Both the position numbers and the translations under genes were made by a program. A stretch of 18,305 nucleotides of DNA, from the NCBI GenBank assembly GCA_031279715.1, contig JAITHY010000006.1, forward strand, positions 1 to 18,305. The letters run 5' to 3'. Below are positions 6,279-13,442 of the stretch, piece by piece; the stretch's first letter is position 1, and the number at the start of each line of letters is the position of its first letter. The stretch is from Verrucomicrobiales bacterium (GTDB taxonomy: Bacteria; Verrucomicrobiota; Verrucomicrobiia; Methylacidiphilales; JAAUTS01). A model generated the notes under the pieces. That model saw only the letters and a program-made list of their open reading frames with translations. It did no database searches and was not told where the DNA came from.

Positions 6279-6545
6279 ATGCGCATGGCTTTTTTCCAAA
6301 GCCGCTACCGGCGCGACGTCAAGCGTTACCGCCACGACCAGAGAGATCGTGCGGCGGTTGAAGCGGTGATTGCCTTGTTGCTTGTCGGTGAACCGTTGCC
6401 ACCAAAATACAAAGAACATTTGCTCACCGGCGATTATGCGGGCTGCTGGGAATGTCATTGTCTGCCCGGCGTGCTGTTGATTTACCAAAGAACCGCGAAG
6501 GAATTGGTGTTGCACCGGCTCGGCAGCCATGCGGAGTTGTTCTGA
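6279..6545 (+). CDS. yafQ: YafQ-family mRNA interferase toxin
   Basis: The product is 88 residues starting MRMAFFQSRYRRDVKRYRHD. The family signature LPPKYKEHLLTGDYAGCWECH (about 40-60) and the end LVLHRLGSHAELF mark it as YafQ, a RelE-fold ribonuclease that cuts mRNA on the ribosome. H47, H60, H84 and F88 align with E. coli YafQ H50, H63, H87 and F91. The positions of D67 and W68 are Gly-Val here (CLPGVLLIY). ATG 6279 follows the dinJ stop by 1 nt, and ATG 6285 is an alternative. It ends 9 nt from the convergent tail-tip gene. Confidence 0.88.
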   Translation: MRMAFFQSRYRRDVKRYRHDQRDRAAVEAVIALLLVGEPLPPKYKEHLLTGDYAGCWECHCLPGVLLIYQRTAKELVLHRLGSHAELF

Positions 6546-6554
6546 CGTTGCCCA

Positions 6555-9533
6555 TCACCGCTTGTGTTCGACGGCACTATAACGGTAGGCCCCAACAGCG
6601 CGGTAGATGGTGATGGTGAAGGTTTGACTGCCCGACTTGACGCCGACAGGGTAGCAACCGCTTAAAGTTCTGGAGTTGGCTTGGGATCCGCCAGCGGTTA
6701 TGAGATCGTCAATTAAAATGTCGCCGCCAAGCATGACCCTAAAATAGGAGGTATCATCGTTGAAAGCGGTGATTTTTAAAGAGAAATAAAACACCACCAT
6801 CCCGCCGCTGGCGCTGAGGGTGAGGGTTTGGGTAACTACCGAGGCGATGCTGGAGAAGTCGCCGCTGGTGTTGACAAAATTGGTGACGGCCCCCGCCGCG
6901 AGGTCGGAGGTGGCGGCGGTGTCGGTAGTGGCGCTGACGATGCCGGAATAGGCGCCGATGTTGCCGCTGGTGTCCACGGCGCGGACGCGGAAATAACGCA
7001 AGGTCGCGGGCGCGATGCCGCTGATGGTGGCGGCGTCCCCGCCGACGATGGCGACGCGGCTGCCGCTGCTCATGTCGCTGTTCGCCGACATCCACACCTC
7101 GCTGGAGGCGTAGTCCGCGTCATTGGGTTTCGTCCATTTGAGGTTGAAGGCGCGGATGCTGCCCGTCACCGCCAGCGCGGTCGGGGCGGCGGGCGCGGTG
7201 GTGTCGCGGGCGCTGGTGATGGTGACGCTGGCGCTCCAGGCGTAGAGGTTGCCGTAAATGTCAATCGCCCGCACGCGCACGGTGTAAGCGGAGTTGGGAA
7301 TGACCATCCATTGCATCTGGTTGCCGCTGGAGTTTTGGTAAGTCCACACCGACTCGCCGCCGCGTTGCAAGCCCGCCTCATAGCTGGCAACCAGCGGGCT
7401 GTTGATGGCCGCCCACGTGGCGGTGACGCGGCTTTGCAAGGTGGCGTCGGTTTGGAAGAGGGTGTTCGTCTCCAGCGTCAGGCCGGTGACTTGGCCCAGT
7501 CCGTTGCCGGTGAAGTTTTCGGTGATGTCGGGGCACACCGACAAATCCACCTCGCCGCCCGCCGTCAGCGGTTGCAATTTGAAATGCCGCGTTTGGGCCA
7601 CGATAAAATTCTCGTTGTAAACGGCCGCCAGCCGGTTGCGCCGCACCAGCCATAACTCACCGTCAGCGGCGTGCGCTTGCGCCGCGCTTTCCAAGCGCCC
7701 GCGCAACACGGCCAGCCGGTAGACGCCGTCGCCCAGCGGCGTCACCGCGCCGACGCTGACAATCTCCCCGTCGACAAAGCCCAGCAATTCGTCGTTGGCT
7801 TGCGCGGCGGCGCTGACGCTGTCAATGGTGGCGGCGTCGAGGCCGTCAATCCGCGCGTCGATGCTGACGCTGCCAGTGGCGGCGCTGGCGGTCAGCACGC
7901 CGCGCACGGCAAACACGTCGGTTTCAAAGAGCAGGTCATAACTGTCGCCGTCGAGCGAAAACCACAACCGGAAACCGGTGAACAGCGCGTCGTTGCGCTC
8001 CGCCAGCGGGAAGATGGCGATGTCGGCGCGGTCTTTCAACACCGGCGGCAACTCGACAATCCGCTGATGTTCGAGCGGGTCGGGCGCGATTTTGAAATCG
8101 CCCAGCCCAATCACCGGCGGCGGCACATAGAGGGTCGGCCACAACCCGCGCTCGCTCTCCCAGTCAAGTTGCGCGGTATTCCCCTTGTCGGCGGGGTTGG
8201 TCTTGCTGGTGCAGCGGCACACCATTTGCACATCAAAACGCGCGAGCTGCAACCAGAATAAATCGCCAGGCAAAATCTTCGCCAAGCTCTCGCGGCGCGC
8301 CGTCAGCCGCCCGCTTTGCCTGGGCAGCGCGGCCAGCTTGCCGTATTCCACCGCGTAACGCATGGCCGCCGCGCCGTTGTTGAGCCACGGGCGTTGCACC
8401 GTCTCGGTGCGCAGCTCGCCGGTGCGCTGGTAATTGTCGGCGTCAGCGTATTTTTGCACATCGTCCTTGTGGCCGCGCTCAATTTCCTGATAGACGACAT
8501 TGACGTGGTTGACGGTCTTGTTCCAGCCCTCGCTGGTGATGGTCGGTTCGTCGGTCAAGTCAGCGTCAGCGATGGCGGGCAAACCGTTGGTGTCCACGTT
8601 GCCGCGCCGGAACGCGCCGTGCTCCAATCGTCCACCATTGAGCCGCAAAAAACCGTCGTAGTATTCCAGCATTTTTGCCGCGAACTCGCGGAAAGTCGTC
8701 GCGCTGGTGACGCACGGCGAGAGGCGCTGGCTGTTGGCTTCTTGGTAGAGGCGGACACTCTCAAAGCTCGCCTCATCGAGCGTCAGCGGGTCGAGGTTCA
8801 TCCCGTAACGCGGGTTGGTCAGCGCCTCGAACAGCACCAGCGACGCGCTGACGCCGTCATTGGTCATTGCCGCGTCCGGCACGTCGCCGAAATAATCCGG
8901 CTCGCGGGCGACCTCCACCTCGATGTTCGGCACATTGGTGCGGTCTTGCCCGCCGAAGTAGAGCTGTTTGAACACAATGTAACACTGCCCGCGATAGGCG
9001 GGGTGCGTGTCATACATCTCGCCGCGCCCCTTGTTCGGCCACGTGGACACATCGCGCGGGTCGAAGCCGGCGTAAGTCGGCGCGGGGCCGCTGGGCGTCA
9101 AAATCAAATCATCCACCGGTTGCGTGTCACTGCCCCAATAGATGCGCGCCACGCCCCAATCCGCAATTGTGAAATCGGCAAACTCATTGACGCCGGCGGT
9201 TTCGCCCCGCGCCAAGTTGCCCTGCCACACCAACTCACTGTCGAACCACACCTTGAAAAGATTATCCACCACGCCGAGGCACACCGCCCCCGCCACGTCC
9301 GCGTAGTATTTGTAGCCGATGGTGGACGATGACGATTTGCCCGTCTTGGTTTTCACCTCGGTCGCCCGCCAGCGGTAGCAGGGCGTAATCCAGCGCAGCG
9401 CCACCCGCGTCCGTCCCGCGAGATACGGCACCGGCACGGCCTCGTCGTTGGTGTTGACATCGTCGCTGTCAATCCCCGCCACGCGCGTGTCCACGCTGGT
9501 TTGGTTGGCAGTGTTGCCGAATAAAAAACTCAT
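6555..9533 (-). CDS. Phage tail-tip / host-specificity protein (J-like)
   Basis: The product is 992 residues starting MSFLFGNTANQTSVDTRVAG. The N-terminal half (VPVPYLAGRTRVALRWITP, YKYYADVAGAVCLG, then a long mixed alpha/beta region with LPGDLFWLQLARFDV) resembles the hub region of siphophage central tail-tip proteins. Two fibronectin type III-like domains follow at about 666-776 and 777-870 (second: TAPAAPTALAVTG ... LRYFRVRAVDTSGNIG). A C-terminal 120-residue beta-rich domain is a likely receptor-binding end. ATG 9533 overlaps the NlpC stop as ATGA and has GGGGAG 8 nt upstream. The longer frame from 9632 lies inside the NlpC gene and is not used. The NlpC then tip order matches lambda K-I-J. 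Confidence 0.88.
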   Translation of the reverse strand: MSFLFGNTANQTSVDTRVAGIDSDDVNTNDEAVPVPYLAGRTRVALRWITPCYRWRATEVKTKTGKSSSSTIGYKYYADVAGAVCLGVVDNLFKVWFDSELVWQGNLARGETAGVNEFADFTIADWGVARIYWGSDTQPVDDLILTPSGPAPTYAGFDPRDVSTWPNKGRGEMYDTHPAYRGQCYIVFKQLYFGGQDRTNVPNIEVEVAREPDYFGDVPDAAMTNDGVSASLVLFEALTNPRYGMNLDPLTLDEASFESVRLYQEANSQRLSPCVTSATTFREFAAKMLEYYDGFLRLNGGRLEHGAFRRGNVDTNGLPAIADADLTDEPTITSEGWNKTVNHVNVVYQEIERGHKDDVQKYADADNYQRTGELRTETVQRPWLNNGAAAMRYAVEYGKLAALPRQSGRLTARRESLAKILPGDLFWLQLARFDVQMVCRCTSKTNPADKGNTAQLDWESERGLWPTLYVPPPVIGLGDFKIAPDPLEHQRIVELPPVLKDRADIAIFPLAERNDALFTGFRLWFSLDGDSYDLLFETDVFAVRGVLTASAATGSVSIDARIDGLDAATIDSVSAAAQANDELLGFVDGEIVSVGAVTPLGDGVYRLAVLRGRLESAAQAHAADGELWLVRRNRLAAVYNENFIVAQTRHFKLQPLTAGGEVDLSVCPDITENFTGNGLGQVTGLTLETNTLFQTDATLQSRVTATWAAINSPLVASYEAGLQRGGESVWTYQNSSGNQMQWMVIPNSAYTVRVRAIDIYGNLYAWSASVTITSARDTTAPAAPTALAVTGSIRAFNLKWTKPNDADYASSEVWMSANSDMSSGSRVAIVGGDAATISGIAPATLRYFRVRAVDTSGNIGAYSGIVSATTDTAATSDLAAGAVTNFVNTSGDFSSIASVVTQTLTLSASGGMVVFYFSLKITAFNDDTSYFRVMLGGDILIDDLITAGGSQANSRTLSGCYPVGVKSGSQTFTITIYRAVGAYRYSAVEHKR

Positions 9534-10027
9534 AACGGTTGCTCCCCGCGCCGCCGGTAAACCACCGCCAGCCGCTTCATGAACGTGCTGTCTTGCAAAC
9601 TCACCAGCCGCGCCCCATGCGGCTTGACGCATTGCAACATCCGCCCGCTGTCAATCACAATGGCCAGGTGATGAACGGCCTTGCCAATGCGAAAACCCAG
9701 TACATCGCCGGCGCGGATGGCGCTGTCAGCGGCTCCGTCAGCGGTGACGGGCAGCCGCTCAAATTCAGCGGCCAGCTCGGTGCGGAAGAAATCGTCAATC
9801 GGGCTGTCGGCGTGGTGGACGGTGTAATCCGCTGACGCTGACGGGAACACCTTGCCCGCCGGCGTCGCGCCGATGGCGGTGAAAATGGCATAACTCATCC
9901 GCGCACAATCCGTCCCGCCGCCCGCCCCGCGCACCGCCGCCCCGTACCGAAACGGCGTCCCCAGCCACGCCGCCGCTTCCTCGCGCAGCGCCGCCAAATG
10001 TTCAGGTTGTTCAAAATAATACCTCAC
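9530..10027 (-). CDS. Tail-associated NlpC/P60 peptidoglycan hydrolase
   Basis: The product is 165 residues. GGGTDCARMSY carries the catalytic Cys (C41), KAVHHLAIVI the catalytic His (H119/H120), and KPHGARL (H137) a plausible third polar residue, the layout of NlpC/P60 cysteine peptidases found at tail tips. It would open the cell wall during DNA entry, like the C-terminal domain of lambda K. GTG 10027 is chosen over ATG 10033 because it sits 13 nt from TTGACA, within the 12-16 range of the other units. ATG would leave only 7. It is translationally coupled to the tail-tip gene through ATGA. Confidence 0.85.
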   Translation of the reverse strand: MRYYFEQPEHLAALREEAAAWLGTPFRYGAAVRGAGGGTDCARMSYAIFTAIGATPAGKVFPSASADYTVHHADSPIDDFFRTELAAEFERLPVTADGAADSAIRAGDVLGFRIGKAVHHLAIVIDSGRMLQCVKPHGARLVSLQDSTFMKRLAVVYRRRGEQPL

Positions 10028-10046
10028 ATCCATGGCGGCGTGTCAA
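10028..10046 (-). promoter_or_regulatory. TTGACA start element of the NlpC/tail-tip unit
   Basis: Minus-strand TTGACA (10041-10046), CGCCGCCATGGAT (13 nt), GTG at 10027. The element decides the start choice for the NlpC gene. Confidence 0.6.
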
Positions 10047-10074
10047 GCGGGGGCGCGAACGGTGAAAAAAAGGC

Positions 10075-10109
10075 TTGCCACGCGGATAAAAATGCGCATT
10101 CTTATCCGC
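10075..10109 (+). promoter_or_regulatory. brnT promoter with 28-bp palindromic operator (second module)
   Basis: TTGCCA (10075-10080), 16 nt, CATTCT (10097-10102), 7 nt, ATG at 10110. Positions 10082-10109 form a 28-bp palindrome with one mismatched pair: arms GCGGATAA and TTATCCGC, core AATGCGCATT. It overlaps the -10 and ends at the start codon, a good candidate for the BrnA autorepression site. Confidence 0.65.
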
Positions 10110-10394
10110 ATGGAATTTGAGTGGGATGAAGCCAAAAACCGGAGAAACACTGCCAAGCACCATTGTTCGTTTGAGGAGGCAAAAGGTGTTTTTCTGGACA
10201 AACACAGGATTATCAAATTTGATGCGGTGCACAGTGCCAGCGAGCCGCGTTATTTTTGCTATGGCAAAACCGCGGGCGGCAGAATTTTGACGGTGCGCTT
10301 TACCCCGCGCGGCAGCGCCGTTAGAATAATCGGCGCGGGTGAATGGACGAAAGGAAAGGAAGTTTATGCACAAGAAAACCAAAAAAATCAATGA
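10110..10394 (+). CDS. brnT: BrnT-family toxin
   Basis: The product is 94 residues: MEFEWDEAKNRRNTAKHHCS, then EPRYFCYGKTAGGRILTVRF and SAVRIIGAGEW. It has the full BrnT signature (WDEAK, KH, RILTVR, RxIxA). ATG 10110 follows the palindromic operator directly. The longer frame upstream is not used because it would read through the promoter. Its middle region is very similar at nucleotide level to the module at 16801 (GAGCCGCGTTATTTTTG shared), so the two are close paralogues. It overlaps its antitoxin by 29 nt and faces away from the NlpC gene. Confidence 0.92.
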   Translation: MEFEWDEAKNRRNTAKHHCSFEEAKGVFLDKHRIIKFDAVHSASEPRYFCYGKTAGGRILTVRFTPRGSAVRIIGAGEWTKGKEVYAQENQKNQ

Positions 10395-10644
10395 TGGTTT
10401 CGAGGATTTTATCCCCGATGACTACGACCCGTTTAAAGCTAAAACCCTGACCCGTGCGGAGGAACTGACGCTGGGCATTCCCGCGCCGGGCGAGATTGCG
10501 CGGCAAATCAGGCTCCAGCGCGTGACGCTGAATCTGGAGGCGGCCAGCGTGCGTTTTTTCAAACAGCAAGCGGCGCAGTGCGACATCCCCTATCAAACGC
10601 TGTTGCGCGAGGTGTTGAACCGCTACGTCGCCCGCGCCGCGTGA
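10366..10644 (+). CDS. brnA: BrnA-family antitoxin
   Basis: The product is 92 residues starting MHKKTKKINDGFEDFIPDDY. A disordered acidic N-terminal part (LTRAEELTLGIPAPGEI) is followed by RVTLNLEAASVRFFKQQAAQCDIPYQTLLREVLNRYV, a BrnA ribbon-helix-helix domain. It should bind BrnT and repress the operator at 10082-10109. ATG 10366 is preferred over an in-frame start at 10339 because of the purine-rich AAAGGAAG just upstream and by analogy with 17054. The LTRAEE..LGIP segment is shared with the antitoxin at 17054-17353. Confidence 0.87.
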   Translation: MHKKTKKINDGFEDFIPDDYDPFKAKTLTRAEELTLGIPAPGEIARQIRLQRVTLNLEAASVRFFKQQAAQCDIPYQTLLREVLNRYVARAA

Positions 10645-10692
10645 GGCCGCAACGCCGTCCATTGTCAACACGTTAGGAAACACTTGAAAAAA

Positions 10693-10723
10693 TTGACAAT
10701 CAAGCGACGGTAGGTATTCAGGC
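10693..10723 (+). promoter_or_regulatory. Promoter of the decayed brnT
   Basis: TTGACA (10693-10698), 16 nt, TATTCA (10715-10720), then GTG only 3 nt later. The TTGACAAT here (10693-10700) is mirrored by ATTGTCAA at 10661-10668, an 8-bp inverted repeat. Confidence 0.4.
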
Positions 10724-10973
10724 GTGAAATTTGAGTGGGATGCGGCCAAGTCCAATCAAGCACGGTATCACGCGGGCGATGGTGTTGTGGGACGGCTTTG
10801 TATATGAAGTCGCCAGCCACTTGGGGGAGGAACCGCTGGCGTTTGGCGAGATTGACGGCAAGCATTGGACGGTGGTATTCACCCTGCGCGGCGAGGTGTT
10901 TCGCCTCATCAGCGCCCGCCGCAGCCGGAAAAAGGAGATTGAAGTTTATGAAAACCAAAAAAACCACGGCTGA
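10724..10973 (+). pseudogene. Frameshifted BrnT-like toxin
   Basis: GTG 10724 starts (GTG)KFEWDAAKSN in one frame, which soon hits a stop. The next frame, entered around 10755, continues KHGITRAMVLWDGFVYEVAS, then EIDGKHWTVVFTLRGEVFRLISARRSRKKE to the stop at 10973. Together these are a BrnT toxin in which about 8-10 nt between WDAAK and KHG appear lost, shifting the frame. The C-terminal RLISARR motif is intact. It overlaps the next gene by 26 nt, as a normal BrnT-antitoxin pair would. Confidence 0.75.
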
Positions 10974-11203
10974 AAACTTGGAGGCGCGCTTTGACGCGGG
11001 CGAGGACGTGCTTGACTATTTTGACTTGGAGCACGGCGTGCGACGCTGGGGCGGGAAACGTGACGGGACGCAAGGCGTCCGGGCGACGGCAATATGTGAC
11101 GCGGCTCTCGCCGCTGCTCATCCGCCAAATCAAGGCCCGCGAACGGCGCGCCGAGTGCGAGGTGGTTGAGGCGCTGCTGGCGCCCGCGTTGCGGGCGGCG
11201 TAG
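10948..11203 (+). pseudogene. Frameshifted BrnT-partner antitoxin
   Basis: ATG 10948 reads MKTKKTTAENLEARFDAGED, VLDYFDLEHGV, a typical N-terminus of antitoxins paired with BrnT (FDAGEDVLDYFD). After about 11040 the meaningful sequence moves one frame over: QYVTRLSPLLIRQIKARERR, AECEVVEALLAPALRAA, ending at 11203, a ribbon-helix-helix-like C-terminus. The unshifted frame runs on to 11169 with an unrelated Arg/Gly-rich tail. Both members of this pair are shifted, so the module looks inactive. It ends 13 nt from the convergent terminase gene. Confidence 0.7.
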
Positions 11204-11216
11204 CAACCGCCGCCAC

Positions 11217-13010
11217 TCAGGTTTCGCCGCCGCCGAGGACGCCGAGCATCATGGCGGCGGCGGTCTGCATGGCCTCGCAATCCCAGAGGTGATTGTCAGC
11301 GCGGATTTTGACCCAGCGCATTGCCACGGACTTGGTTTTCGGGTTAACCACTTCCTTTTTGGTTTCGGAATCGAGTTGCTTTTGATAATCGTCGCTGACA
11401 TCGTCGGGCACCTGCCAGGGCGCGCCCTTGCCCGTGCGCAGCAGCGCCAGCACGTCCTTGACTTTTTCGTTGCTCCAAAAGAGGTAGCGGGCGGCGCCGC
11501 CCCTTGGCGCGACGGCGGTTTGCACGGCGCTGTAAAACCTGGTCACCGGCTGGCGTCGCCGGCCGTTATAATGTTTGAAGCCGGCGTCACCGGAGCCGTG
11601 CAGCGCGGTCCAGCCGTAGCGGGCGCAGGCGTCGTAAACCACGCCGGTGTTGTGCTGCGCGTCGATGAACACAAACGCCGCCGGCTTAATCGCGTATTGC
11701 TCGGCCAGCGACGCCACGGCCTCAATCGTCACCGCCCGCCCCTCGGCGAGCAAGCGGCTGCTCCCGTCCACCTGCCACGCCCGCACCGCGAACCAGTAGT
11801 GGTCGCGCTGCATGTCCACGGTGAGGAAGCGGTAACGCTCACCCTCCCACGTCTGGCCGGCGACATATTCCTCCTTGGTGTAACCCGCGCCTTGCAACGC
11901 GCCCCACGGCGAGCTTTCTTCTTCCCGCCAAAATTTCGCCAGCCGCTTTTGCAAAAACTGGCGCAGCGGGGCGAGATTGCCCTTGCGCTTTTCGGCGTTG
12001 GCGGCGAGCCACTCCAGCACCAGCGTTTGCCAGGGAATCCACCACACCGCCAGCGCGTTGTAATGGTAGCTTTTCCGGCGCGGCATGCAGTTGCCCTCCT
12101 GCCGCACGTAACGGGCGGTCATGGCCAGCGCGCGGCGTTGTTCGGGCGTGTCGGCGAACGCCGCGCCGCACGACGGACATTCCAAACGCACACTCGCCGC
12201 CAGCGCCGCCCAGTCCGGCTCAACGTCAGCGGACGCGGCCGCGCCGTCAGCGGCGGGCGCGGCGTCACCGGCAGCCCCGCCGTCCTGTGGCGCGCCGGCG
12301 TCCGCGCCCCATTTCAAGTCGCCAAACTTGTAGGGTTGCACATGCTGGCAGTGCGGGCACTCCCAGCACCATTCCAGCGGCTCCCCCAGCCGCGTCGCCG
12401 CGTGAAAATCGTCGCCCTCCAAGCCGGCTTGCCCCACCAACAGCACCCGCGCATTCCAGCGGTCGTGCGTGCGCTTGCGAAATTCCTCCAGCATCCCCGG
12501 CCGCCACAACCACACTTCGTCGCCGATGCACCAGCGCATGGATTTGGATTGCAAACTGGACGGGTTCGCCCCCGCGATGAACAGTGGCATGTGCGGGAAT
12601 ATGATTTGGGCTTTGCGTTTCGCGTGGCGGCTGGCGGGAAAGAACGGCGTCACCGGCGCGCAATGCCGCAAGATGGGCCACAACCGCGTCTCGGCCCATT
12701 CAGCGGCGTCGGGGTCGCTCTGGAAAATAATCAGCGTGCCGCCGCTGTCTTGCGCGATGATGTAGGGCAAGAGCACCTCGAACATCGTCGTCTTGCCGCT
12801 GCCGGTGGGCGCGCACACGGTGATTTCCCGCTGCGCATTGTCAGCGACGGCGGCCATCGGCTCGTTCAACCACGGGGCCAGCGCGCCGTTAAAGCGCTTG
12901 GATTGGTCACTGTGCGGGATGTACACATGCCGCTCGGCGAACGCGCGCGGCGTCAGCTTCGGCGGCACCCGCAAGCCGTGCCGCAAGGCCTCGAACACGG
13001 GCGCGGTCAT
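11217..13010 (-). CDS. Terminase large subunit, GpA family
   Basis: The product is 597 residues. It is the ATP-driven DNA packaging motor and headful/cos nuclease. Walker A is APTGSGKTT (67-75) and Walker B is WCIGDEVW (160-167, D164 E165). Two Cys pairs, C218/C221 and C278/C281, suggest a zinc-ribbon as in several GpA proteins. Nuclease acidic residues are likely D399 (FLTVDMQRD), D450 (FVFIDAQHN) and D577 (HLWDCE). Between the two Cys pairs lies an Ala/Gly/Asp linker (about 237-265) that holds two copies of the CGTCAGCG octamer. ATG 13010 overlaps the small subunit stop as ATGA, with AAGGA 10 nt upstream. The gene ends the portal-terminase operon. Confidence 0.96.
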   Translation of the reverse strand: MTAPVFEALRHGLRVPPKLTPRAFAERHVYIPHSDQSKRFNGALAPWLNEPMAAVADNAQREITVCAPTGSGKTTMFEVLLPYIIAQDSGGTLIIFQSDPDAAEWAETRLWPILRHCAPVTPFFPASRHAKRKAQIIFPHMPLFIAGANPSSLQSKSMRWCIGDEVWLWRPGMLEEFRKRTHDRWNARVLLVGQAGLEGDDFHAATRLGEPLEWCWECPHCQHVQPYKFGDLKWGADAGAPQDGGAAGDAAPAADGAAASADVEPDWAALAASVRLECPSCGAAFADTPEQRRALAMTARYVRQEGNCMPRRKSYHYNALAVWWIPWQTLVLEWLAANAEKRKGNLAPLRQFLQKRLAKFWREEESSPWGALQGAGYTKEEYVAGQTWEGERYRFLTVDMQRDHYWFAVRAWQVDGSSRLLAEGRAVTIEAVASLAEQYAIKPAAFVFIDAQHNTGVVYDACARYGWTALHGSGDAGFKHYNGRRRQPVTRFYSAVQTAVAPRGGAARYLFWSNEKVKDVLALLRTGKGAPWQVPDDVSDDYQKQLDSETKKEVVNPKTKSVAMRWVKIRADNHLWDCEAMQTAAAMMLGVLGGGET

Positions 13011-13441
13011 GACGGCCAGTTCCTTTCCGCGAGGTTGTTCAACGCCGTCTCCACCTCGGCGCGGATGACCGGCTGCATTTGCTCCGGCGGCAAACCCGCC
13101 AGCAGCGGCGGCAGCGCGGTTTCCAGCCGCAACAGCTCGCTTTTGAACACCGTGAACGCCGACAGAAAATGCTCGTAAATTTTGGCGGCGGGAAAATACT
13201 CGCGCCGCAACACGGCCAGTTGCAGTTCGAGCTTGTCGCCCTCCAGCGTCAGCTTGCGCAGCTTGGCTTCCTCGATGGTGTCGATGTCCGCGCCGCTTTC
13301 GACCTCCTTGGCAATGCGCCGCGCCTGCCGCCGCGCCACGTGGAGCCGCTTTTCAATCTCATCGAGCCGCGCGCTGCGCGGACGCCCCTTGCGCGGCGGC
13401 GCGGCGCGCGGCGGGCGCGCGGTTTGCCTGGGCTTCATCAT
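13007..13441 (-). CDS. Probable terminase small subunit (Nu1-like C-terminal type)
   Basis: The product is 144 residues. The N-terminus is Pro/Arg-rich and basic (RPPRAAPPRKGRPRSARLDE). The rest is helical: LRKLTLEGDKLELQLAVLRR, EYFPAAKIYEHFLSAFTVFK, then LRLETALPPLLAGLPPEQMQ. The pattern of helices, the E-Y/L-V/F-P-A/E turn and the LPPLLAGL segment match Nu1-type small terminase subunits. A clear N-terminal winged-helix is not seen, so DNA recognition may rest on the basic tail. It starts 1 nt after the portal stop (tandem ATGATG) and overlaps the large subunit start. Its position next to GpA supports the call. Confidence 0.72.
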   Translation of the reverse strand: MMKPRQTARPPRAAPPRKGRPRSARLDEIEKRLHVARRQARRIAKEVESGADIDTIEEAKLRKLTLEGDKLELQLAVLRREYFPAAKIYEHFLSAFTVFKSELLRLETALPPLLAGLPPEQMQPVIRAEVETALNNLAERNWPS

Positions 13442-13442
13442 G

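Noticed and set aside
6555..9632. Longer tail-tip start at 9632
   Set aside because: The extra 33 codons lie inside the NlpC gene in another frame. ATG 9533 has a ribosome site and ATGA coupling.
11166..13178. Plus-strand open frame of 670 codons opposite the terminase
   Set aside because: It is antisense to a terminase with intact Walker and nuclease motifs. Its His/Arg/Gln-rich composition is what GC-rich antisense frames give.
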